Of a DNA stretch of 35,999 bases, positions 12,521-17,070 are shown piece by piece (position 1 is the stretch's first letter; every line of letters starts with the position of its first letter). This stretch comes from a virus, in the IMG/VR virus record IMGVR_UViG_3300027736_000116, positions 1-35,999 of that record; one strand, 5' to 3'. The notes beneath the pieces were generated by a model. The model was given only the letters and a program-made list of their open reading frames with translations, searched no databases and was not told the origin of the DNA. A program made the position numbers and the translations under genes.

Positions 12521-12547
12521 TTCTCCTTTAATGGATTAATTAAAATT
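12521..12547 (-). repeat. Repeated leader, copy 2 (before gene starting 12515)
   Basis: Read leftward it contains AATTAATCCATTAAAGGAGA and provides the ribosome binding site AAAGGAGA for the gene at 12252-12515. The stop codon of the gene at 12540-12854 lies within it. It differs from the other copies at a few positions in the A/T-rich parts only. Confidence 0.7.
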
Positions 12548-12854
12548 GTTGAAATATAAAATACTTAATGCCGTTTTTTTCGTGAGAACCTAACACCCAA
12601 GTGTTATCACTCAAAAACTCCTCTGCCTCTTCGCCTTCTTCAATATCATAAGAGGCTTTGATTTCGTCTAAAGCCATCTCTGAGAAATCACAACATAAGG
12701 CGATAACATCTAATTCCATTTTCTGATCTGCATCACTTTCATACTGTTCTAAACTTTCAAATAGAATAGTTAAACCCTCATAGCTAAACTGTTCACCTCT
12801 GCCCATGTTATGAAAAGCATCTCTAAAACTGTGCTTATTAATTGATTGATACAT
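12540..12854 (-). CDS. Acidic hypothetical protein, 104 aa
   Basis: The product is strongly acidic (LEQYESDADQKMELD; SYDIEEGEEAEEFLSD) with an aromatic end (VLGSHEKNGIKYFIFQQF). The middle part contains LDVIALCCDFSEMALDEIKA, which resembles a helical segment. Acidic small phage proteins of this kind are sometimes anti-restriction DNA mimics or host RNA polymerase binders; there is no direct evidence here. It begins behind copy 3 of the repeated leader and ends inside copy 2. Confidence 0.6.
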   Translation of the reverse strand: MYQSINKHSFRDAFHNMGRGEQFSYEGLTILFESLEQYESDADQKMELDVIALCCDFSEMALDEIKASYDIEEGEEAEEFLSDNTWVLGSHEKNGIKYFIFQQF

Positions 12855-12858
12855 ATAA

Positions 12859-12884
12859 TTCTCCTTTTATGGATTGATTAAAAT
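12859..12884 (-). repeat. Repeated leader, copy 3 (before gene starting 12854)
   Basis: Read leftward: TTAATCAATCCATAAAAGGA, then GAA, four bases before the ATG at 12854. It is the closest match to copy 1. Unlike copies 1 and 2 it does not include a stop codon of an upstream gene; about 50 non-coding bases separate it from the stop at 12936-12938. Confidence 0.7.
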
Positions 12885-12935
12885 GGTTAATTAAAACCCA
12901 CAAAGACACTCCTAAGAATGCCTTTGTAGATTGCA

Positions 12936-13304
12936 TTAAGCAATTTCTGTTGCACTTTCAAGAGCAAAGGCAAAACTCCAAGCATCATCTGAGTTCTTGA
13001 ATAAATATCTTAAAGCACACTCACAATGGTTTGCAGAATATCTTGGATAATCTAAATATCTTTGAAACTCCAAACCAAGATCATTGGCAATGAGAGTTGC
13101 CTTGTCATTGTGAATGTAGTCGTCTTGATCCCATCCGCTTTTAAATTCAACGAATGTGAGAGACTCCATGACTTTAACTGAGAATGGGAATGTAACATCT
13201 AAACCAAAAGCACCAATAATTGGTTCGTTGTATGTTCTCATGATCTCGTCATGTTCTTTGGAATACTTTGGGAAATCGTTTGCATCTTTGAAGAATTTAG
13301 TCAT
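12936..13304 (-). CDS. Hypothetical protein, 122 aa, first gene of leftward early operon
   Basis: The product starts MTKFFKDANDFPKYSKEHDE and has a central beta-like section (GAFGLDVTFPFSVKVMESLT) and a C-terminal helical part with ...ANHCECALRYLFKNSDDAW. The balance of acidic and aromatic residues is like the other small proteins of this cluster. No family recognised. It is the first gene behind the leftward promoter at 13360-13389 and carries the fourth copy of the leader. Being earliest, it is a candidate for host takeover, but this is only position-based. Confidence 0.6.
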   Translation of the reverse strand: MTKFFKDANDFPKYSKEHDEIMRTYNEPIIGAFGLDVTFPFSVKVMESLTFVEFKSGWDQDDYIHNDKATLIANDLGLEFQRYLDYPRYSANHCECALRYLFKNSDDAWSFAFALESATEIA

Positions 13305-13309
13305 TTTGT

Positions 13310-13335
13310 TTCTCCTATTATGGATTGTTTAAAAT
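13310..13335 (-). repeat. Repeated leader, copy 4 (before gene starting 13304)
   Basis: Read leftward it contains TTTTAAACAATCCATAATAG followed by GAGAA. This first copy lies in the 5' leader of the operon, just after a hairpin at 13336-13354. The stretch AATCCAT and the AGGAG ribosome binding site are conserved. Confidence 0.65.
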
Positions 13336-13354
13336 ATCGCTTTTTGCTTGCGAT
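13336..13354 (-). other. Hairpin at the 5' end of the leftward early message
   Basis: ATCGC (13336-13340) and GCGAT (13350-13354) form a 5-base stem with a 9-base loop. From the promoter at 13360-13389 the message would start at about 13353, so this hairpin would sit at its very 5' end and may protect the RNA. Confidence 0.4.
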
Positions 13355-13359
13355 GCCAA

Positions 13360-13389
13360 ATTATAGTTTGAAAGATATCTAAATTACAA
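13360..13389 (-). promoter_or_regulatory. Leftward early promoter
   Basis: On the minus strand TTGTAA (13389-13384) is followed by an 18-base spacer and the perfect -10 box TATAAT (13365-13360). The spacer contains the palindrome AGATATCT (13373-13380). It would drive the unknown-gene cluster from 13304 leftward and possibly the recombination genes. Confidence 0.65.
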
Positions 13390-13421
13390 GCATTAAATCA
13401 TATTTAGTTAAAATAAATCTG

Positions 13422-13439
13422 TGTTATAATCAGATATCG
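13422..13439 (+). promoter_or_regulatory. Rightward extended -10 promoter with operator
   Basis: TGTTATAAT (13422-13430) is an extended -10 element with a perfect TATAAT. Two bases later lies AGATATCG (13432-13439), one mismatch from the palindrome in the neighbouring promoters, at the expected transcription start. It would drive the winged-helix gene at 13457. Confidence 0.6.
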
Positions 13440-13456
13440 TTACAAAACAAGGCCTT

Positions 13457-14047
13457 ATGCGTTACATCATCCCTAAACAAATTGAGTTAAAAACAACTAA
13501 AAACGAGGATTTACGGAAATTCTGTGTTATGCCTTTGAGGGCATTCTTAAACCCTAAGATCTCACCATATGCATTAAGAGTTCTTGGAGTATTGGCAAGT
13601 TATTGCAATCGCGGAGGGTTCTCTTTTGTATCTCTTAAAAAAATCGGCAGCGATCTAGGTCGTACTCCTCAGAATGTTGGAAAACATCTAAAAAAGCTAG
13701 AAGCTTTTGGAATAGTTGAGAGTTATAAAAACTATTTCCCTATGTTAAAAGGCAACACAAGAAGAATCATATTTGACGAGAACATCAAGAGAGAGGATTT
13801 AAAAGAACACGACTTGCACAACTCAGAAATTACAGAGATTTTGCATAACACTATATTACAAAACAAAGTAAGTGGAGAAGATAAGAAAGTTCAAGGAGTT
13901 TCTCAATCAGACAATATGGGAATAGATGATATAGCTAGTTTGTTTTTAAGTATCTCAAAGGAACATCAATTAATAGAAGCGGAGAAGCTACTAGCACAAG
14001 GCTTGACACCTGGAGAAGTGAGAATCCGCATGGCTCTAGGCTCTTAG
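13457..14047 (+). CDS. Winged-helix DNA-binding protein (replication initiator or regulator candidate)
   Basis: The 196-residue product has a winged helix-turn-helix at about residues 35-92: a helix with SPYALRVLGVLASYCNRGGF, the SLKKIGSDLGRTPQNVGKHL helix-turn-helix core, a LKKLEAFGIVES helix and a wing of NTRRIIFD. This plan (CVMPLRAF...ALRVLGVLASYCNR) is common in phage and plasmid 'helix-turn-helix / replication initiation' proteins. The rest is polar and probably flexible, ending in a helix with a LTPGEVRIRMALG sequence. It lies alone between divergent promoters and next to a 700-bp non-coding region. Either it starts replication there or it regulates the AGATATCT promoters; I cannot tell which. 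Confidence 0.7.
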   Translation: MRYIIPKQIELKTTKNEDLRKFCVMPLRAFLNPKISPYALRVLGVLASYCNRGGFSFVSLKKIGSDLGRTPQNVGKHLKKLEAFGIVESYKNYFPMLKGNTRRIIFDENIKREDLKEHDLHNSEITEILHNTILQNKVSGEDKKVQGVSQSDNMGIDDIASLFLSISKEHQLIEAEKLLAQGLTPGEVRIRMALGS

Positions 14048-14059
14048 CGTATCATACAA

Positions 14060-14092
14060 GAGGGCTTATTGGACAATTAGCCTCCTTTGCCT
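14060..14092 (+). terminator. Weak terminator after the winged-helix gene
   Basis: GAGGGCTTATT and AATTAGCCTC pair around a GGAC loop with one bulge and one mismatch, 13 bases after the stop of the winged-helix gene. The following CCTTTGCC is only slightly T-rich. Confidence 0.35.
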
Positions 14093-14264
14093 TCCTTGTA
14101 ATCATTAGGGTTGTATTGACATCCCTTATATATCAATGGACTCAAGGTTTATTCATTGGTGGATGTACACTATGACCAATTTCAGAGGCGGTATGCTTCC
14201 CCCCACCCCCTCACTTGTACCGAGGGGTACCTTACTCAATTTTTCGCTAGTATTTATAAAACAC

Positions 14265-14280
14265 TTGACAACAGATATCT
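14265..14280 (+). promoter_or_regulatory. TTGACA with AGATATCT, possible promoter
   Basis: A perfect -35 box TTGACA (14265-14270) is followed two bases later by AGATATCT (14273-14280), the same layout as at 14710. No good -10 box is found at 16-18 bases (the sequence is GTGTGC), so it may be a weak or activator-dependent promoter, or just an operator. Confidence 0.35.
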
Positions 14281-14416
14281 TTTGTGAGTGTGCATGTCTT
14301 AGCAGAAACAAATCTACCTAACGATGCCCTTTACAAATATATATATTAAATACAAACCAAACAGAGTGTAGTCTAAAAGATTGTATGTAATGATGATGAC
14401 CATGATAGAGTTCGTG

Positions 14417-14442
14417 CCGATAATAGACCTAACCCGATAATA
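14417..14442. repeat. Paired direct repeat CCGATAATA
   Basis: Two identical 9-base units, 14417-14425 and 14434-14442, are spaced 17 bases from start to start, with a related CGATAAT at 14676. They may be iterons bound by a replication initiator or parts of a serine recombinase site. Confidence 0.4.
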
Positions 14443-14506
14443 AACAGTATTGTTTAAATTATCTTACTAATCCTATTGGATTGTAGCTTCTCGTTTATCT
14501 AGTTTA

Positions 14507-14529
14507 GATGTAATGCACTACGCTACATC
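14507..14529. other. Hairpin GATGTA...TACATC
   Basis: GATGTA (14507-14512) pairs with TACATC (14524-14529), and GC/GC inside extend the stem to 8 pairs with a 2-base bulge and an ACTAC loop. It may mark an origin, packaging signal or a non-coding RNA. Confidence 0.35.
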
Positions 14530-14553
14530 CCCAGTGGTCAGATCCCCGATACT

Positions 14554-14579
14554 GTTGTTTGATCCCATCCGGGAACAAC
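14554..14579. other. Hairpin GTTGT...ACAAC with inner TCCC/GGGA
   Basis: Outer arms GTTGT and ACAAC and inner arms TCCC and GGGA pair, with a 4-base loop and a 4-base bulge. It lies 25 bases downstream of the previous hairpin in the most GC-rich part of the non-coding region. Confidence 0.35.
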
Positions 14580-14709
14580 ACTTAAGGAGAACCCACCGAT
14601 TAAACACGTTTATCCCTATCTGTCAGCTACTACATTTAGGAGGGCTGGGTAATGGCCCCGAATAGTTAATATAAGCGATAATTAATTTTAAGTCAAGGTA
14701 AGGATACTA

Positions 14710-14745
14710 TTGACATAGATATCTGTCTGATATATATTGCGTATA
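14710..14745 (+). promoter_or_regulatory. Strong rightward promoter, leaderless start
   Basis: TTGACA (14710-14715), a 17-base spacer and TATATT (14733-14738) make a near-consensus sigma-70 promoter. The spacer contains AGATATCT (14717-14724). Transcription should begin 6-8 bases after the -10, at about 14745, which is the A of the ATG of the next gene. It probably drives the late/packaging genes. Confidence 0.7.
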
Positions 14746-14951
14746 TGAGCAAAGGATCTAAACCAAGACCATTTACCGACAAAGACATCTTTGATGAACA
14801 CTTTGATCGTATCTTCCGTACCGAACAAAAAGCATTTAAAGCATTAGAGAAATCCATCAGTAAGCATAGTAAGGATTATGCAAAGTTAGCAGAGTATGAA
14901 TTGAATCCATCTACTGGTGAAATAGAAAAAAAGTATAAAGATGGATGTTAA
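14745..14951 (+). CDS. Small conserved phage protein (SKGSKPRPF start)
   Basis: The 68-residue product begins MSKGSKPRPFTDKDIFDEHF, a start motif (S.G.K.RP.......F...FD.IF) that recurs in small phage proteins of unknown function. It continues with a helical charged section and a SKHSKDYAKLAEYELNPSTG sequence. No Shine-Dalgarno sequence precedes the ATG, and the promoter -10 box ends only six bases upstream, so the message is probably leaderless. It overlaps the next gene by 11 bases. The function is unknown. Confidence 0.65.
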   Translation: MSKGSKPRPFTDKDIFDEHFDRIFRTEQKAFKALEKSISKHSKDYAKLAEYELNPSTGEIEKKYKDGC

Positions 14952-15195
14952 GAAGTGGATGCAAGACATGGCCAAAGAGTTTGGCAAGTATGAATACAAA
15001 GTTAAGTATCAAGCAGAAGCGGGTTATGTAGAGTTAAAGTCACCAGGATGGCAAGATGATCCACCAGGATTAAAAGAGTATAAAGCGATTGATTGTATTT
15101 TGCCAGTATTTCTAAGGAATGCTAAACCACAGGCAAAAAATAAAGATAAGAAGAAGCTAGTCAAGCAATTAACCAAGTATAAGGAGATCGAATGA
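14941..15195 (+). CDS. Hypothetical basic protein, 84 aa
   Basis: The product is MDVKKWMQDMAKEFGKYEYK followed by YVELKSPGWQDDPPGLKEYK and a lysine-rich C-terminus (KPQAKNKDKKKLVKQLTKYK). The basic tail could bind DNA or RNA. It starts inside the end of the previous gene and its stop overlaps the next start (ATGA). No family recognised. Confidence 0.55.
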   Translation: MDVKKWMQDMAKEFGKYEYKVKYQAEAGYVELKSPGWQDDPPGLKEYKAIDCILPVFLRNAKPQAKNKDKKKLVKQLTKYKEIE

Positions 15196-15365
15196 GTACC
15201 GAATTAAAACCATTTCTAGTTAGACTCACACCATCTAGTGTAGAGTTGTTAAGTAAAGCTTCTAAAGAACAAGAAAAACCAAAGGCAAGTATTATTAATG
15301 ATGCGATTAAAGCCTATCTTTCTAAAGAGGGTGATCTCAACTCAAGACTTAATAAGATTTTATAA
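15192..15365 (+). CDS. Ribbon-helix-helix-like small DNA-binding protein (57 aa)
   Basis: A 57-residue product: ATG 15192 (overlapping the preceding TGA), TAA 15363-15365. It opens with LKPFLVRLTPSSVELLSKAS (a beta strand followed by helix A) and continues with KASIINDAIKAYLSK (helix B), the pattern of ribbon-helix-helix repressors such as Arc, CopG and MetJ. Such proteins bind short palindromes as dimers, so it is a candidate for AGATATCT or other operator sites in this genome. AAGGAG lies six bases before the start. Confidence 0.65.
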   Translation: MSTELKPFLVRLTPSSVELLSKASKEQEKPKASIINDAIKAYLSKEGDLNSRLNKIL

Positions 15366-15716
15366 ATGATATTAGAGTTGCCTTATCCACCTAGTGTAAA
15401 TACTTATTGGAGAGCAAATGGAAAAAGACGATTTATTTCTAAAGAAGGTGTGGCTTTCAAGAATGCTGTCATGGCTTATTGTATTGATCAACATATTAAG
15501 TCTTGGGATGATAAGCGTCTTAATGTATTTGTGTATATTCACCCTAGGAGTAAAAGACGATTCGATCTTGACAATTGTCTTAAGGCTATTTTAGATGCAT
15601 TAATGGCAGCACATGTATATGATGATGACTCACAAATTGATATGTTATCCATTACACGTGCTGAACCAAGACCAGGCGGATGTGCTATGGTTGTTATTAG
15701 TGAGTATGGTAAGTAA
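15366..15716 (+). CDS. rusA: RusA-like Holliday junction resolvase
   Basis: The 116-residue protein has the RusA motifs: LPYPPSVNTYWR near the start, RRFDLDNCLKAILDAL at 64-79 (Asp67, Asp69 and Lys73 in the active site) and YDDDSQID at 85-92 (further metal-binding Asp). RusA cuts Holliday junctions symmetrically, and in phages it clears branches before DNA is packaged. Its position a few genes before the terminases fits that role. The ATG follows the preceding stop directly and the gene overlaps the next by 11 bases. Confidence 0.92.
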   Translation: MILELPYPPSVNTYWRANGKRRFISKEGVAFKNAVMAYCIDQHIKSWDDKRLNVFVYIHPRSKRRFDLDNCLKAILDALMAAHVYDDDSQIDMLSITRAEPRPGGCAMVVISEYGK

Positions 15717-15891
15717 GTTTTCGGTATATGAAAATGCAGAGCTTAGTCCACTTGGTCCTAGATTCTGTTCAACATGTTACCAATACAAAGCATGTACTGG
15801 TAAATGGAAGATTGCATCACATGGCAAAAATAGACGCTGGCTTTGTGATGAGTGTATGAGTAAACGCGTCAAAGTTACGCCAATTAAATAA
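15706..15891 (+). CDS. Small zinc-ribbon protein (61 aa)
   Basis: I choose ATG 15706, which gives a 61-residue product MVSKFSVYENAELSPLGPRF followed by CSTC (residues 21-24) and CDEC (about 47-50), two CxxC knuckles with a basic linker (KACTGKWKIASHGKNRRWLC). An upstream in-frame ATG at 15613 would overlap RusA by more than 100 bases and is unlikely. Two CxxC pairs of this kind bind one zinc ion. Similar short zinc proteins lie next to RusA or Nin-type genes in other phages. It may bind nucleic acid; function unknown. Confidence 0.6.
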   Translation: MVSKFSVYENAELSPLGPRFCSTCYQYKACTGKWKIASHGKNRRWLCDECMSKRVKVTPIK

Positions 15892-15902
15892 AGGAGAAAG
15901 CT

Positions 15903-16190
15903 ATGGCTGAACAAAAAGAACGTAAACCAGGTACTGGAGTTGCATTTGTTAATAAGAATAAGAAAGAAGATTGGCATGCTGATTGGACTGGAGAGTTTGC
16001 AGCCCATGATGGTACTGTTTATTATCTTAATGTTTCTAAAAAAGTAGGTGGTCATAGTGGTACTGAGTATATTACTGTTGGTTTAGGCAAACCTAAAGTA
16101 GCTGCTGGTACATCTACTGCTCCAAATAACTCTCCTCAAGCAAGACCTATGTCAGAATTACAAGATTTGCCTGACGATTTGCTATTCTAA
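15903..16190 (+). CDS. Putative single-stranded DNA-binding protein with SSB-type tail
   Basis: The 95-residue protein has a beta-rich core (about 9-65: GTGVAFVNKNKKEDWHADWT, then GEFAAHDGTVYYLNVSKKVG) and a low-complexity linker (AGTSTAPNNSPQARP) that ends in LQDLPDDLLF. A disordered linker followed by an acidic tip ending in a hydrophobic residue is the mark of SSB proteins (DDDIPF in E. coli), which recruit partner proteins with it. The core resembles small OB-fold phage proteins of the DUF736 type. It would protect single-stranded DNA for the ERF/YqaJ system. AAAGGAGA lies six bases before the start. Confidence 0.55.
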   Translation: MAEQKERKPGTGVAFVNKNKKEDWHADWTGEFAAHDGTVYYLNVSKKVGGHSGTEYITVGLGKPKVAAGTSTAPNNSPQARPMSELQDLPDDLLF

Positions 16191-16657
16191 TGGATGAAGT
16201 TAAAAAGAAAAATCCAATCCCTTCTCTTGCTGGCTATGGCGGTGTCCGTAGCTTGCAAAAGAAATTGGAAAGGTCTACCACTTTACAACAGAATCGTGAG
16301 GCAGTTAGTTATTCGTTGCTATGTTTGGCGAATACAAAGCTTACTGACATTATGGAGTGGGATGAACAGGGCAATATTAAAGTTAAACCAAGTAAAGACA
16401 TCCCAGAACATGCTATGCAAGCCATTAAAAGTATTAAGTCAAATACTAAGGTGGATAAAGAGGGGAATAGTTACACGACTCTTGATATAGAACTATGGGA
16501 TAAGGTCGGAGTGCTTAGATTACTTGCTAAAGCATCTGGTTTACTAGATAATCCAGAAGAATCAGATAAACCTAGCGTATTAGGTATTAATATACGCGCA
16601 CCAGAGATTATAGACCATGACGAAACAACAGGACAAGATAACAAAGATACTGAATGA
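16190..16657 (+). CDS. Terminase small subunit
   Basis: The 155-residue product contains a helical, charged N-terminus (SLAGYGGVRSLQKKLERSTT) and a C-terminal segment EHAMQAIKSIKSNTKVDKEG, then LDIELWDKVGVLRLLAKASG. The 'LWDK...L.LLAK..GL' sequence is typical of small terminase subunits, where it precedes the flexible tail that contacts the large subunit. It lies three genes before the large terminase. The acidic tail (HDETTGQDNKDTE) overlaps the next gene. It would recognise the packaging site, perhaps in the non-coding region at 14.1-14.7 kb. Confidence 0.7.
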   Translation: MDEVKKKNPIPSLAGYGGVRSLQKKLERSTTLQQNREAVSYSLLCLANTKLTDIMEWDEQGNIKVKPSKDIPEHAMQAIKSIKSNTKVDKEGNSYTTLDIELWDKVGVLRLLAKASGLLDNPEESDKPSVLGINIRAPEIIDHDETTGQDNKDTE

Positions 16658-16949
16658 GCGTCAATTAACGCATGGTGATTATTTGTCTAAATGTATTTTC
16701 ATTCAAACAATCAAAGAAAGCATGCGGAATGAAAACAATAACTGGGTTAGGTTAGATCCAGATATGCAAGAGTCATTAGATATGATGGTACATAAGATTA
16801 GTCGTATTCTTTATGGAGATCCATATCATACTGACAATTGGGTAGATATAGCTGGTTACATTATGTTAGTAGCAAATCGTTTACAACTTGAGGAGGAATT
16901 TAATGAGCGCACCAAATCATGTAGAAGATCGTATTCAAAAGTTACGTGA
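16617..16949 (+). CDS. DUF6378-like phage protein
   Basis: The 110-residue product has the motif ILNERQLTHGDYLSKCIFIQ followed by LDPDMQESLDMMVHKISRIL and YGDPYHTDNWVDIAGYIMLV. This is a widely distributed phage protein (DUF6378-like) of unknown function; the 'HKI.RIL.GDP...D.W.DIAGY' segment resembles all-alpha pyrophosphohydrolase-type helices. It starts 41 bases before the end of the small terminase gene, and overlaps the next gene by 47 bases. Some relatives are linked to nucleotide metabolism only by prediction. Confidence 0.65.
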   Translation: MTKQQDKITKILNERQLTHGDYLSKCIFIQTIKESMRNENNNWVRLDPDMQESLDMMVHKISRILYGDPYHTDNWVDIAGYIMLVANRLQLEEEFNERTKSCRRSYSKVT

Positions 16950-17070
16950 TGTTTATGCATTAAATAACATTTATCAAAATGAGGCGTTACAAATTATTGA
17001 TGCATTGCAAGCGCAGATCAATGTGCTTAATCAATTATTAGCACTCGAAATTAAAGATATAGATGGCTAA
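16903..17070 (+). CDS. Small coiled-coil protein (55 aa)
   Basis: ATG 16903 is preceded by GAGGAGG with a six-base gap, the best ribosome binding site in the region; an upstream in-frame ATG at 16888 has none. The 55-residue product MSAPNHVEDRIQKLRDVYAL continues into a helix rich in Leu/Ile/Gln (IIDALQAQINVLNQLLALEI), a likely coiled coil. It overlaps both neighbours (DUF6378-like upstream, large terminase downstream). Role unknown; perhaps a helper of packaging. Confidence 0.55.
   Translation: MSAPNHVEDRIQKLRDVYALNNIYQNEALQIIDALQAQINVLNQLLALEIKDIDG

Larger units (their letters stand above)
14048..14744. other. Long non-coding region with hairpins and short repeats
   Basis: The only stretch over 300 bases without a credible gene. 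It contains a weak terminator hairpin (14060-14084), a C-rich run (14199-14210), hairpins at 14217-14230, 14507-14529 and 14554-14579, a pair of direct repeats CCGATAATA (14417-14425, 14434-14442), a third CGATAAT (14676-14682) and promoter elements at 14265 and 14710. A 61-codon open frame (14136-14321) has no ribosome binding site and odd composition. Likely an origin, packaging or recombination region. Confidence 0.6.

Noticed and set aside
14136-14321. 61-codon plus-strand open frame in the non-coding region
   Set aside because: No ribosome binding site, proline/cysteine-odd composition, and it spans the C-run and a hairpin; no family resemblance.
14723-14744. TGTCTGATATAT as proof of a Tn3-like transposon end
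   Set aside because: No transposase or terminal inverted repeats; the similarity is short and overlaps the promoter.
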